Made by a program: the position numbers and the translations under genes
Assembly (NCBI RefSeq): GCF_000723465.1
Contig: NZ_HF545616.1
Coordinates: forward strand, 1,550,001-1,614,000
Origin: Ruminococcus bicirculans (ex Wegman et al. 2014)
GTDB taxonomy: Bacteria > Bacillota > Clostridia > Oscillospirales > Ruminococcaceae
DNA: 64,000 nucleotides
Direction: 5' to 3'
The notes under the pieces: generated by a model
What the model was told of the DNA's origin: nothing
The model's input: the letters and a program-made list of their open reading frames with translations, nothing else
The model's database searches: none
Part shown: positions 7,082 through 16,324 of the stretch, piece after piece
Layout of the letters: every line of letters starts with the position of its first letter
Position numbering within the stretch: position 1 is the first letter of the stretch

Positions 7082-9376
7082 TTGGCTGATAAATTCTCAA
7101 TAGACGATATAATTTCAGAATACAGCGAAAAAGTTGAAAATGATTTAAAGACTGACGAGTCACAGGAAAACGATGAAAATTTAAATGAAGATACTAATAT
7201 TGATGAGAGTATTGAAAAAGATAATGATACCAGCGATATAGATAGTGACGGCTATGATCCAATAAAAGCAACAGATTTTGATGATGAATTGGCGTCAGAT
7301 CATACGAATGAGAAAAAACGTAACGAGGAAAATGCTGCACTTATAAATAATCTCACCAAACATAAAAAAGGCAAGGCTGCAAAGCAGAGCATTCCGCCTG
7401 TGAACAGGGCAAGCCTTAAAGATATCAAAATGGGACTGACGGGAAAAATAATCCCGAAAACAGAGGAGTTTGACAAGGCACTTATCCCTGATGACGCCAC
7501 CTATGAGGAAAAATCCTCTATATTGTCACAGCACAGAAAGAAGAAAGTTGACAGCTTTGTTCTTAAAACTGACGAGCAGGAAAGTGAGCCTGACAGTGAT
7601 GATACAAACGATAAAGACAAGGCAGGGCAGACGGAGTTTAAGAAGTTTGATGATGCCGAAAAGGTCTTTGGCTCTATCCGTCATGTGAAGAGCAACCTTG
7701 TTCTAAGGCTTTGTGTACTTCTGTTTACGGGCATTTTCAGCACATTCATCACGGTTGCAAATGACCTGGAACTGCCTCTTATAAAGACATTTGACAGAAC
7801 GATAACCCCTGCGGCATATCTGTTTGCAAACACTATTTTGGGCCTTATTTCTATAGCGGTGTGCTATAACGTGCTTCTTGCCGGAATGAAAAGCCTATTT
7901 AAAAAAGAGGCAGATAATGATACAATAGCAGCGATAGGTATTTTTATTACAGTCATTGCAGGAATAATAAATCTATTTGACCCTGAGTCTATTCGTGACA
8001 GTGTTTACCATGTTTACATATCCGTTGCAATCGTGGGTCTGATATTCAATACTCTTGGAAAACTTATGGTGGTAAAACGTACTGAGCGTAATTTTAGGTA
8101 CGTTGCAGGAGATTTTGAGAGATATGCAGTTACATCCGTTGAAGATGAGGAAATAGCAGAAAACTTCACAAGAGGCGCTGTTGCAGAGCCAAAGATAGCA
8201 GCTATGCGCAAAACCGAGTTTGTGGACGATTTTATGAAGAACAGCTACACTTCTGATATCTCAGATGAGTATTCAAAGAAAATAAGTCCTTATATCCTCA
8301 TTGCAGGCGTTGTTATAGCACTTTTGTCACTTATATTTGATAAGGGTGCGTCAAACATGAAAGAACGTTTGTTTATAGCACTTGCGGCTTTCTCAGGCAC
8401 TGTTACCATGTGTTCTTCGTTTGCGGTAATGCTTATAGTAAATGTACCTTTGGCAAGAGCTACAAAGAAGTATTTGCAGTATTCAGCGGTAATGCTGGGA
8501 TATTCTTCTGTTGATGAATTTGCTGACACAAATTCACTTCTTGTTGACGCTGAACAGCTTTTCCCTAAAGGAAGTATTGAGCTTGCAAACCTTAAGCTTC
8601 TCTCAGCTATTTCTATTGAAGACTGCATTTTAATGGCGGCAAGCCTTAGCTGTCAATCGGGAAGTGTTCTTAAGTCTACATTCTACAAAATGCTCAGAGG
8701 CAAGACTGAGTTGCTTTATCCTGTTGAAAGCTACATTTATGAGGACGGTCTTGGACTTTCGGGCTGGATAGAAAACAAACGTGTACTTCTTGGTACAAGA
8801 GAGCTTATGGAAAACCACTCTATTGACGGTCTGCCGTCAGAAGCAAAAGAGAAGGAGTATACAAATGGGAATGTTGCTGTATATCTTTCTATTTCTGGAA
8901 TAACAGCAGCAATGTTTGTTATTCAGGTATCGCCTAATCTGTCCGTTACACGTTGGCTTCAGGAGCTTGAACTTGAAGGTATCACAACAGTAATAAGAAC
9001 AGTTGACGGCTTTCTTTCACAGCGTTTTCTCTCTGATCTCTTTGATATTGAAAGCGACAGCGTTAAGCTTCTCAGCTTCAGATATCACAAGGATTACGAA
9101 AGCGAAACCGAGTACGTTCCACGTCAGGCTTCATCAATGCTTTGCAGCGGACATTTTCCGTCATTTGCAATGCTTGTGATAGGCGCAAAAAGGCTCAAAT
9201 TTACCGCAGAACTTGGTGCGTCAGTGATGTATGGTGCAACGATACTTGCGGCGCTCATAGCCCTTATAATGATGCTGACAGGTTCATTTGTTCAGCTTAC
9301 TCCAACGCTAGTTATCGTCTACAACCTCATTGTAATGGGAGTAGCGTTGCTTATACAGCACATCAAAAAACTATAA
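7082..9376 (+). CDS. P-type ATPase-like membrane protein lacking catalytic motifs
   Basis: 764 residues, TTG start at 7082 behind AGGGAGG. Residues 1-200 are acidic and low-complexity, probably cytosolic. Several hydrophobic helices follow (about 205-330, 400-460, 710-764). The order of the second half mirrors P1-type ATPases: a proline-bearing helix (VNVPLARATKK), the usual phosphorylation position, an N-domain-like stretch with GLGLSGWIENKRVLLGTREL, and GNVAVYLSISG. Where the DKTGTLT motif should be, the protein reads DAEQLFPKG, and no GDGxND hinge is present. I infer a pseudo-ATPase with a sensing or scaffolding role; the function is unknown. Confidence 0.65.
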   Translation: MADKFSIDDIISEYSEKVENDLKTDESQENDENLNEDTNIDESIEKDNDTSDIDSDGYDPIKATDFDDELASDHTNEKKRNEENAALINNLTKHKKGKAAKQSIPPVNRASLKDIKMGLTGKIIPKTEEFDKALIPDDATYEEKSSILSQHRKKKVDSFVLKTDEQESEPDSDDTNDKDKAGQTEFKKFDDAEKVFGSIRHVKSNLVLRLCVLLFTGIFSTFITVANDLELPLIKTFDRTITPAAYLFANTILGLISIAVCYNVLLAGMKSLFKKEADNDTIAAIGIFITVIAGIINLFDPESIRDSVYHVYISVAIVGLIFNTLGKLMVVKRTERNFRYVAGDFERYAVTSVEDEEIAENFTRGAVAEPKIAAMRKTEFVDDFMKNSYTSDISDEYSKKISPYILIAGVVIALLSLIFDKGASNMKERLFIALAAFSGTVTMCSSFAVMLIVNVPLARATKKYLQYSAVMLGYSSVDEFADTNSLLVDAEQLFPKGSIELANLKLLSAISIEDCILMAASLSCQSGSVLKSTFYKMLRGKTELLYPVESYIYEDGLGLSGWIENKRVLLGTRELMENHSIDGLPSEAKEKEYTNGNVAVYLSISGITAAMFVIQVSPNLSVTRWLQELELEGITTVIRTVDGFLSQRFLSDLFDIESDSVKLLSFRYHKDYESETEYVPRQASSMLCSGHFPSFAMLVIGAKRLKFTAELGASVMYGATILAALIALIMMLTGSFVQLTPTLVIVYNLIVMGVALLIQHIKKL

Positions 9377-9380
9377 AAAT

Positions 9381-9421
9381 AAAACCTCGGTCTGTAGTGA
9401 AACAAACCGAGGTTATTTTTT
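9381..9421. terminator. Bidirectional terminator
   Basis: AACCTCGGT at 9383-9391 pairs with ACCGAGGTT at 9406-9414, with T-runs on both sides. It separates the convergent pseudo-ATPase gene and ung. Confidence 0.85.
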
Positions 9422-10094
9422 ACTTATTGCTTATTGTCCAATCTATTGGCTGAATATTGTTACTTACAAGGAAATCGTTAACCTTAGAAAAATGCCTGCA
9501 TCCGAAAAAACCATTATACGCAGACAATGGAGATGGATGAGCTGCCTTGAATACTGCATGAATAGGGTTCGTTATAAGTGGTGCCTTAGCCTTAGCATTG
9601 CCACCCCAAAGGATAAACGCAGTAGGCACATTACGCTCATTAAGCTTTTTTATTACAGCGTCAGTAAGCTGTTCCCAGCCTTTACCCTTATGAGAATTAG
9701 GCTGACCCTGACGAACAGTAAGAACAGTGTTCATCATCAGCACACCCTGCTTAGCCCAATCGGTAAGCTCACCATTATTAGGGATAGAGATACCAAGATC
9801 AGCATTAAGTTCTTTAAAAATATTCTGCAAAGACGGTGGTGGATTAACACCAGCTTTAACGGAAAAACAAAGACCATGAGCCTGTCCCGGACCATGGTAA
9901 GGATCCTGTCCAATGATAACAGCCTTGACTTTTTCATAAGGCGTGTACTTCAATGAATTGAAGATATCATGCATATCAGGATAAACAGTGAAGTGTGAAT
10001 ATTCGTATTTCAAAAATTCACGGAGTTTCAAATAATATTCCTTTTTAAACTCATCAGCCAGAATATCGTCCCAGCTATTTCCGATATGCACCAT
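9420..10094 (-). CDS. ung: Uracil-DNA glycosylase, family 1
   Basis: Removes uracil from DNA. 224 residues. The water-activating loop [13 protein letters not shown] is near residue 66, the [12 protein letters not shown] motif follows, then the uracil-recognition strand (FILWGGNAK) and the leucine loop [13 protein letters not shown]. Its ATG overlaps by one base the stop of a 33-codon upstream gene, so translation is probably coupled. Confidence 0.95.
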   Translation of the reverse strand: MVHIGNSWDDILADEFKKEYYLKLREFLKYEYSHFTVYPDMHDIFNSLKYTPYEKVKAVIIGQDPYHGPGQAHGLCFSVKAGVNPPPSLQNIFKELNADLGISIPNNGELTDWAKQGVLMMNTVLTVRQGQPNSHKGKGWEQLTDAVIKKLNERNVPTAFILWGGNAKAKAPLITNPIHAVFKAAHPSPLSAYNGFFGCRHFSKVNDFLVSNNIQPIDWTISNK

Positions 10095-10195
10095 TATACA
10101 GCACTAATGACAGTTCCGACGATCAGACCGAGTATAAGTGCGGCAACCAAAGCGAGAACGAGTATTCTCATGACCATAGGTTTCTTGTCGTTCAT
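10094..10195 (-). CDS. 33-residue single-helix membrane peptide upstream of ung
   Basis: Short reading frame with start at 10195 behind AAGGAACG and stop TAA overlapping the ung ATG (TAATG). The peptide starts [10 protein letters not shown] and continues as one hydrophobic helix ([20 protein letters not shown]), ending SAV. Charged N-terminus plus one helix suggests a small inner-membrane protein. I know no family. The stop-start overlap with ung is the best evidence that it is translated. Confidence 0.65.
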   Translation of the reverse strand: MNDKKPMVMRILVLALVAALILGLIVGTVISAV

Positions 10196-10441
10196 TAACT
10201 ATCGTTCCTTTCATAAAATATACTACTATGATTTTATCATATTTTCGCTGTAAAATCAACTGTTTGGAGGAAATTTATAAAATAATTTGTTCAAAAAATA
10301 ATGAAGTGGCTCACAAAGGTTCGTAAGTAAGCTACTTCTATACACAAAAAAAATATCATATGAGCAAGGTTTTAACATCGCCTTGTTTTATATGATATCA
10401 TAAATTTTGTTGTCAAGGGATTACCGCAAATGTAGCATAGC

Positions 10442-10470
10442 TTGACAGTCCACAAAGTAGGGTGTATACT
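10442..10470 (+). promoter_or_regulatory. Promoter of the tyrosine recombinase gene
   Basis: TTGACA, 17-base spacer, TATACT. It leaves an untranslated leader of about 130 bases. Confidence 0.8.
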
Positions 10471-10545
10471 TAAAGCAGTACACAACGGAGAGAGCCGACA
10501 AAGCGTAAAAGAGCCACAAACAGCCCCTCGCACAGCGTGCACAGA

Positions 10546-10577
10546 AAGTTTCACTAAATAAAAATTTAGTGAAACTT
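10546..10577. repeat. Perfect 14-bp inverted repeat, 4-base spacer
   Basis: AAGTTTCACTAAAT and ATTTAGTGAAACTT with spacer aaaa, ending 32 bases before the recombinase ATG. It could be an RNA hairpin, an operator, or a recombinase-binding site. Confidence 0.85.
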
Positions 10578-10609
10578 AGAGAAGTGATAAATAAGGAGAA
10601 TAGATATAA

Positions 10610-11590
10610 ATGAAACAAGCATATGTAGATGATTGCCCATATTATCTTGACGATTTTCTAACTAACATGAAGGTTGTCAAAGACCGTTCTGACCGCACTG
10701 AAGAAGCTTATTTTATTGATATCCGAACATTTCTGCGATATCTTAATGTCAAACACCATGCAGTTCCAGCCGAAACGCCTTTCAATAAAATAAAAATAAA
10801 AGAAACGCCAATAGAATGGCTCGAATGCTTTTCACTAAACGATGCTTATGTTTATTTAAAGTATCTCAAAGATGAGCGCAATAATTCCACAAAAACCCGT
10901 GCGAGAAAATGTTCAGCTTTGAAACAATTCTATGTTTATCTTTGCCAAAAAGCCAAGCTCATTTCAAACAATCCGCTTGATGATCTTGAATTGCCACATA
11001 TAAATCAAGCCTTGCCTAAATATCTGTCCCTTGAACAAAGCCTTGAGCTTCTGCGTAATATCGACTCTAAAAACCAGGTGCGTGATTATTGTATCATTAC
11101 TCTGTTCCTTAACTGCGGTATGCGTCTGAGCGAGCTTGTGGGCTTGAATTTAAGCGATTACAGCCGAGATAACAGAACTCTGCGTGTCCTCGGCAAAGGC
11201 CGCAAGGAGCGCATTATTTACCTTAACGACGCTTGTGTTTCTGCACTTGATGAGTATATTGACACTACCCGCCCCCACGTGGAACAAACTGCCATTTTTT
11301 TGTCGGCTAACAAAACAAGGATAAACAAGCGACGTGTTCAACAAATAGTAGATGAACAGCTCCAACGTGCAGGACTTAGCAATTTGGGTATTACCACCCA
11401 CAAGCTCAGGCATACAGCCGCAACCCTAATGTACCAACACGGCGGTGTAGATACTCTTGTACTGAAAGATATACTCGGTCACAAAAGCATTGCGACCACT
11501 GAGATATACACACATTTATCTGATGAAAACATCAAAAAGGCCATGGAGTCGAATCCATTGTCTGAAGAAATTGAAAAGAAAAAGAAGTAA
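10610..11590 (+). CDS. Tyrosine recombinase, XerC/XerD-like
   Basis: 326 residues, ATG with AAGGAG. N-terminal SAM-like core-binding domain (about 10-145), catalytic domain after that. Catalytic residues are visible in order: Arg in CGMRLSELVG, Lys in GKGRKER, His/Arg in HKLRHTAAT, His in LGHKS, Tyr in EIYTHL. Size and layout fit chromosome-dimer resolution recombinases, but a genomic-island or phase-variation enzyme cannot be excluded. It stands alone with its own promoter, leader palindrome and terminator. Confidence 0.88.
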   Translation: MKQAYVDDCPYYLDDFLTNMKVVKDRSDRTEEAYFIDIRTFLRYLNVKHHAVPAETPFNKIKIKETPIEWLECFSLNDAYVYLKYLKDERNNSTKTRARKCSALKQFYVYLCQKAKLISNNPLDDLELPHINQALPKYLSLEQSLELLRNIDSKNQVRDYCIITLFLNCGMRLSELVGLNLSDYSRDNRTLRVLGKGRKERIIYLNDACVSALDEYIDTTRPHVEQTAIFLSANKTRINKRRVQQIVDEQLQRAGLSNLGITTHKLRHTAATLMYQHGGVDTLVLKDILGHKSIATTEIYTHLSDENIKKAMESNPLSEEIEKKKK

Positions 11591-11592
11591 AC

Positions 11593-11628
11593 AAAAAGCC
11601 ATGTGAGGAAAATCACATGGCTTTTTTG
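11593..11628. terminator. Terminator between recombinase and U32 peptidase genes
   Basis: AAAAGCCATGTGA, loop, TCACATGGCTTTTTT; symmetric enough to work for both convergent genes. Confidence 0.88.
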
Positions 11629-12852
11629 CTATTTTTTCATACGAATTATAGAATGTTCTGGGAACGTCAGATCTGATCTTATCGACATCTTCATAGCTGC
11701 ATGATTTGCAGTATCTATGGAGTTGTCGTATTCATCAAACATTTCCTCCACGGTGAACTTCACAGGGCTACCAACAGGTGAAAGCACTTCAATCTCGTCG
11801 CCCTTGTTGAATTTGTTTTTTTGAGTACAGTATATTCTTCCACCGCTACAACCGTCAACCACAGCCACAACATCATATTCACGAATATACCCGCCGTTTT
11901 CGTAATACTGGCTCTCCTTTGGGTGTCCAAAGAAAAATCCTGTGCAGTATGCTCTGTGGCTTACCTTGAAAACTTCATCCTTAAGCCACTGTGGCAACTC
12001 AAAATGCTCAGGATCAGACTTATAGATATCCATAGCCTTTCTGTAGGCATTTGTGATAACGGACACATAATACGAAGATTTAGCTCTGCCCTCGATCTTA
12101 AAGCTGTTCACGCCTGCCTCTGCAAGCTTATCAATGTGGTTGAGCATACACATATCCTTGGCGTTGAGGATATAAGTTCCTTTTTCGTCCTCAAAAACAG
12201 GATAAAACTCATTGGTGCGCTTTTCTTCCATAAGGTGGTATCCCCAGCGGCAAGGCTGTGCGCACTCGCCACGATTTGCGTCACGGTTTACAAGGTACTG
12301 GGAAAGCAAACATCTGCCTGAAAAACTTACGCACATTGCACCATGTACAAAGCACTCAATTTCAAGATCTTTAGGGGTCTTTGCTTTTATTTCGGCGATC
12401 TCCTCGAGAGAAAGCTCTCTTGCAAGCACTACCCTCTTAGCACCCATGTTATAAAATTCATTTGCAGTAACATAATTTACTATACCAGCCTGTGTGGAAA
12501 CATGGATCTCCATATCAGGTGCATATTTTTTTATCAGTGAGAAAACACCGATATCGTTGGCTATCATAGCGTCAACGCCTGCCGCAAGAGCGTCATTCAC
12601 AAACTGCTCTAAATGCACTATCTCGTCATTATGAGGAAGCGTATTGCAGGTCAGATACACACGCTTACCCCTGCTGTGAGCCTCGTCACAGGCTTTTTTC
12701 AGAAGCTCAGCGTCAAAGCTTGCAGAGGCGGCTCTCATTCCGAAAGCCGTACCTCCAAGATAAACTGCATCAGCACCAAAATCCAGCGCCGCATACAGAC
12801 GTTCCATATCTCCCACAGGAGCAAGAACTTCAAGCAAATTATTTTCAGTCAT
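11629..12852 (-). CDS. Peptidase U32 family protein (TrhP/YrrO-like tRNA hydroxylation factor)
   Basis: 407 residues. Family features: LEVLAPVGDMERLYAALDFGADAVYLGG at the start (a TIM-barrel opening), EIHVSTQAGIVN, ECFVHGAMCVSFSGRCLLSQ, and a cysteine cluster continuing with RGECAQPCRWGY. U32 members include TrhP-type proteins that use prephenate to hydroxylate tRNA uridine 34; the tRNA role is inferred from family. Last gene of the leftward seven-gene operon that starts at thyX. Confidence 0.82.
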   Translation of the reverse strand: MTENNLLEVLAPVGDMERLYAALDFGADAVYLGGTAFGMRAASASFDAELLKKACDEAHSRGKRVYLTCNTLPHNDEIVHLEQFVNDALAAGVDAMIANDIGVFSLIKKYAPDMEIHVSTQAGIVNYVTANEFYNMGAKRVVLARELSLEEIAEIKAKTPKDLEIECFVHGAMCVSFSGRCLLSQYLVNRDANRGECAQPCRWGYHLMEEKRTNEFYPVFEDEKGTYILNAKDMCMLNHIDKLAEAGVNSFKIEGRAKSSYYVSVITNAYRKAMDIYKSDPEHFELPQWLKDEVFKVSHRAYCTGFFFGHPKESQYYENGGYIREYDVVAVVDGCSGGRIYCTQKNKFNKGDEIEVLSPVGSPVKFTVEEMFDEYDNSIDTANHAAMKMSIRSDLTFPEHSIIRMKK

Positions 12853-12870
12853 TAAAAATTCAATCCTTTA

Positions 12871-14271
12871 TTACTTTTTCTTTGCAAGTCCAGCCTTAAC
12901 AAGATTTTCCTCATGCTCGTCAAGTGTCTTTGCATAGAATGTTTCGCCCGTCTTAAGATTATTACAGAAGTAATAGTAATCAGTCTTCTTAGGCTCAAGA
13001 ACAGCGTTTATTGCAGCCATACCAGGGTTGCATATTGGTCCTGCCGGCAAGCCCTTGCACTTATAGGTATCATAACACTCGGTATAATGCTCGATAGAAG
13101 CTGTGTTGTCAGCCTCGGTTTTTATAACATTCTTAATATAATTTGTTGTTGTATCAGACTGGAGCATAGGATAGGTGTCAGGGTCGTCAAGTCTGTTCAG
13201 AAATACCGAAGCTACCTTTGGCATTTCGTCCTCAGAAGCGGCTTCAAGCTGAACGATAGAAGCAAGGGTCATAACTTCGTTAAGTGACATACCGGAATTT
13301 TTGATCTTAGCTTTGACAGTTTCGTATTTCTTTTCAAACTGCTCTCTAAGCTTCTTGGTAACGTTTCCTGCACTGTCATTCACATAAAACTCATATGTAT
13401 CAGGATAGAAATAGCCTTCCATGCGATAGAACATATCGCCGTTATCATCAACATCATTTTCAAAGTCAAAGCCTTGATTTTTATTGAATTCAAACAGGAA
13501 GTCGTCAGCAGTGCAGACCTCATTATCTTCAAGCTTTTTAGCTATGTCAAGAAGATTTTCTCCCTCTGTGAATGTAATGCTTACAGTCTTGTATGACTCT
13601 CTCATTTGTGAAAGTTTTTCGATTATTTCAGAATATCCGCTTGATGGCTGAAGTGTGATATCACCAGGATATATAGCTGCAGGCTTTTCAAATTTCAAAG
13701 CAAGCATAAATAGCTTTTTGTTCTTTATAACTCCCTCATTTACAAGTATATCAGCTATCTCACTGTTTGTTGAGCCTGCAGGGATATTAAATCTGATATC
13801 CTCGTCAGTTTTTCCGATACCATAATACTCCATGCCAATAGAAATGCCGCCCACTGCAAGCACTAAAGAAACTGTAAGAATTACTATAACAAGTATAATT
13901 CCGCCAAACACCGAATTATTCACCTTGCTTTTCTTTCTTTTTTTCTTTTTCTTCTTGCCGCTTTTTGACTTTTTTTCTTGCTTTTCGGGCTTCTCTGGCT
14001 TTTTATCCTCGTCTTTCTCGCTTTTGTCTTCCTCTGACTTGTCCTCGTGAAAAGCCAGGATAGGTTCAGGCTTGTCATCGGTCGCTTCTGGAGTTTCCTG
14101 TGGTTTCTCGTCAGTATTATCTGCCTGTTCACAGGCTTCGGAACTGTTCTCAGTGTCAGCGATAGGCTCTGCTTCAACGCTTTCTTCGTCCGCTTCATTT
14201 TTCTCGGCAGACTTTATCTTTGCGTTGACATCATTTATTATATCGTCAACATTAAAATTCAGATCGTCCAT
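12871..14271 (-). CDS. mltG: Endolytic transglycosylase MltG (YceG-like)
   Basis: Cuts nascent glycan strands and limits their length. 466 residues. Residues 1-117 are a cytosolic, highly charged Glu/Lys/Pro-rich segment; the hydrophobic anchor lies at about 120-146 (GGIILVIVILTVSLVLAVGG). The extracytoplasmic part has a LysM-like region (FTEGENLLDIAKKLEDN) and the YceG domain with catalytic Glu in ASIVQLEAAS, then FLNRL and KGLPAGPICNPG. The long charged tail is longer than in enterobacterial MltG but usual in Clostridia. Confidence 0.92.
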   Translation of the reverse strand: MDDLNFNVDDIINDVNAKIKSAEKNEADEESVEAEPIADTENSSEACEQADNTDEKPQETPEATDDKPEPILAFHEDKSEEDKSEKDEDKKPEKPEKQEKKSKSGKKKKKKRKKSKVNNSVFGGIILVIVILTVSLVLAVGGISIGMEYYGIGKTDEDIRFNIPAGSTNSEIADILVNEGVIKNKKLFMLALKFEKPAAIYPGDITLQPSSGYSEIIEKLSQMRESYKTVSITFTEGENLLDIAKKLEDNEVCTADDFLFEFNKNQGFDFENDVDDNGDMFYRMEGYFYPDTYEFYVNDSAGNVTKKLREQFEKKYETVKAKIKNSGMSLNEVMTLASIVQLEAASEDEMPKVASVFLNRLDDPDTYPMLQSDTTTNYIKNVIKTEADNTASIEHYTECYDTYKCKGLPAGPICNPGMAAINAVLEPKKTDYYYFCNNLKTGETFYAKTLDEHEENLVKAGLAKKK

Positions 14272-14274
14272 TAT

Positions 14275-14850
14275 TTACTTCCTTTCCTTTGTGTTTATAG
14301 TATATATATCCTTATCAGTAAATACCTTATCTACAGAGATATCATAGCCGTCATGACAAAAGCTTTCTGACATACAGTTATCATAACATAAACCTAACTT
14401 TATGCCATTATAATCAGCCAAAAATCTGTCATAAAAGCCCATACCAAAGCCAAGCCTGTATCCGTCTTTATCATACGAAAGCGCAGGCACGATACACAAT
14501 GCATTGTCAAAAACGCAGTATTTCTCACAACTTTCATCAGGCTCAAAAATGCCAAACCTACCCTCTTTGAGATCATAGGTGCTGTTTATTCTGTGAAAAT
14601 ACATAATATTGCCATTTTTTTCACATCTCGGGCATAGCACTATCTTGCTCTTTAGTGCCTTTCTTACTATCTCCGCCGTAGACACTTCAATATCAGAGGA
14701 AACATATGCAAGCACAGTTGTGCAGCTTTTATATTCCTCGCTGTCAAGGAAAGCTTGCTGAACAGCCACATCTGCCTGTTTTCTTTCTTCCGCAGACATA
14801 CTAAGACGTATCTCTTTGAAATGCTTTCTTAAAGCTTTTTTATCTGTCAT
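14275..14850 (-). CDS. 5-formyltetrahydrofolate cyclo-ligase
   Basis: Turns 5-formyl-THF into 5,10-methenyl-THF using ATP. 191 residues: KKALRKHFKEIRLSMS at the N-terminus, the phosphate-binding LGFGMGFYDRFL near residue 134, and the preceding VPALSYDKDGYR. In the same operon as thyX, which consumes methylene-THF, so a folate-recycling link is plausible. It starts in a 4-base overlap (ATGA) with the DJ-1 gene and is followed 3 bases later by mltG. Confidence 0.9.
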   Translation of the reverse strand: MTDKKALRKHFKEIRLSMSAEERKQADVAVQQAFLDSEEYKSCTTVLAYVSSDIEVSTAEIVRKALKSKIVLCPRCEKNGNIMYFHRINSTYDLKEGRFGIFEPDESCEKYCVFDNALCIVPALSYDKDGYRLGFGMGFYDRFLADYNGIKLGLCYDNCMSESFCHDGYDISVDKVFTDKDIYTINTKERK

Positions 14851-15389
14851 TTGCTCTGCATACCTGATTCAAGGGCTTCTGCCTTTTCTTTTGAAACAAG
14901 AAGCTCAACAAGCTTGAGTGCAAACTTCATGCTGCAGCCTGCACCCTTTGCAGTGATGAACTTACCGTCAACAGCCACAAGTCTGGCAGAATGTATCGCA
15001 CCTTTAAGATCTTTCTCATAGCCTGGAAAACAAGTTGCATATCTGCCGTCAAGAAGACCCTTATGACCGATTATGGACGGAGCGGCACATATTGCGGCAA
15101 TGTATCTGTTATTATCAGCACAGTAATCAACTGCACCAAGCACATCAGGGCTTGCTTCAAGATTTAAAGTACCCGGCATACCACCTGGGAGAACTATCAT
15201 TTCGAGCTCGTCATTAAGAACTATCTTATCCACTGTTGTATCGGTCTTGACAGGAATGTTGTGTGAGCTGACTATCATATCAGAGCCTACACCTACAGTA
15301 AAAACTTCAACGCCTGCTCGTCTGAGCAGATCCACAGGGGCAAGAGCCTCCATTTCCTCAAAACCATTGGCAAGAAATACATAAACCAT
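14847..15389 (-). CDS. DJ-1/PfpI family protein
   Basis: 180 residues, ATG after AAAGGAG. The fold signatures are VYVFLANGFEEMEALAPVDL with the conserved glutamate, MIVLPGGMPG, and the nucleophile elbow AAICAAPS with the reactive cysteine near residue 102. DJ-1 relatives include YajL-type chaperone/deglycase proteins and ThiJ-like proteins; the substrate cannot be read from sequence. Confidence 0.88.
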   Translation of the reverse strand: MVYVFLANGFEEMEALAPVDLLRRAGVEVFTVGVGSDMIVSSHNIPVKTDTTVDKIVLNDELEMIVLPGGMPGTLNLEASPDVLGAVDYCADNNRYIAAICAAPSIIGHKGLLDGRYATCFPGYEKDLKGAIHSARLVAVDGKFITAKGAGCSMKFALKLVELLVSKEKAEALESGMQSK

Positions 15390-15408
15390 AACAAATGACT
15401 CCTTTCGA

Positions 15409-16314
15409 TCATCTGAAAGTAATTACATTTTTATTCAAAAGAAAAGCAGGATTATAAGAAAGCTTTGACTTTCTAAGACCCTCTATTCCTAGATCCTCTT
15501 CCCTGTTGATGAAGCTGAGACCCTTTGCATTATGCGACGCAAACTGACTACACAGCATAGGATATGCACCCTGAACGTCAGCGAGTGCTTTTTCTATATG
15601 CACCACAAAGGTATCCGAATTTATTTGTTCACCAACTGTAAAGCCTGTCATTTTATCATTTCTGTAAAGCACAGCACCTTTAAGTCCGAGTCTATCCATA
15701 TTCGTAAGAAAAAGATCAATAGCATATTGCTCAACCACCGCCGAAGGATCGTCAGCGTTGTCATTCTTATTATAAAACTCAGCCGAAAATTCAATACAGC
15801 TGTCTATTTCCTTATCAGTAAGCTCTCTGTATTCCCAAGGCTCGTCCATGAAACGCTTTATGTGATTACGCTTGCCGTGATACTTTTTGCCTTTAAGCTC
15901 GATAAGGTCGGAAGCATTGTAAATATAGTCTGAACTGTCCCTATCATACTCGCAGATGATTTTATCACCATAATATTCTTTTATCCAGCTTAGGTTATCA
16001 TCTGTTACAGAAGATACGATAAGCGGCTTTCCATGGGCGGAAACGTATTCTTTAAGCTCATCAAAAAGCCTGATATATTTTTCTTTGCCCTCAACGTCTA
16101 TTTTAACGCCCGCAGGAAATGTAAAATACGGCTGACCGTCCTCAAAGGAACAGCTTATATAAAAATCACCATGATGTGTTATTACAGTGTCATTAAGTCT
16201 TTGCCACGCCATATTATTTGCAAAGCAATATTCTGCTCCTCTGAAATCTGATACTGCAAGACACTTGGTTATCCATTCTTTGTCCTCAAAACTTATTTTT
16301 CTGAAATCAAACAT
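15409..16314 (-). CDS. DUF2156 / phosphatidylglycerol lysyltransferase-like GNAT protein
   Basis: About 301 residues from ATG 16314 (a GTG at 16323 is also possible). The pattern KYHGKRNHIKRFM near the middle and the later SFINREEDLGIEGLRKSKLSYNPAFLL match DUF2156 proteins, which share the double-GNAT fold of MprF and Fem aminoacyl transferases. A tRNA-dependent or lipid acyl transfer role is an inference. It directly follows tmk. Confidence 0.8.
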   Translation of the reverse strand: MFDFRKISFEDKEWITKCLAVSDFRGAEYCFANNMAWQRLNDTVITHHGDFYISCSFEDGQPYFTFPAGVKIDVEGKEKYIRLFDELKEYVSAHGKPLIVSSVTDDNLSWIKEYYGDKIICEYDRDSSDYIYNASDLIELKGKKYHGKRNHIKRFMDEPWEYRELTDKEIDSCIEFSAEFYNKNDNADDPSAVVEQYAIDLFLTNMDRLGLKGAVLYRNDKMTGFTVGEQINSDTFVVHIEKALADVQGAYPMLCSQFASHNAKGLSFINREEDLGIEGLRKSKLSYNPAFLLNKNVITFR

Positions 16315-16324
16315 TAAACACACA

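Larger units (their letters stand above)
10196..10609. other. Intergenic region with hairpins, promoter and leader of the recombinase gene
   Basis: Two imperfect inverted repeats occur: 10302-10339 (GAAGT..GCT with AGC..ACTTC) and 10353-10398 (ATATCATAT and AAGG pairing with CCTT and ATATGATAT). The rightward promoter and the perfect palindrome listed separately follow. No reading frame looks real. Confidence 0.55.

Noticed and set aside
10610-11590. Prophage or genomic island integrase
   Set aside because: No phage genes, attachment-site duplication or tRNA end next to it; neighbours are ordinary chromosomal genes.
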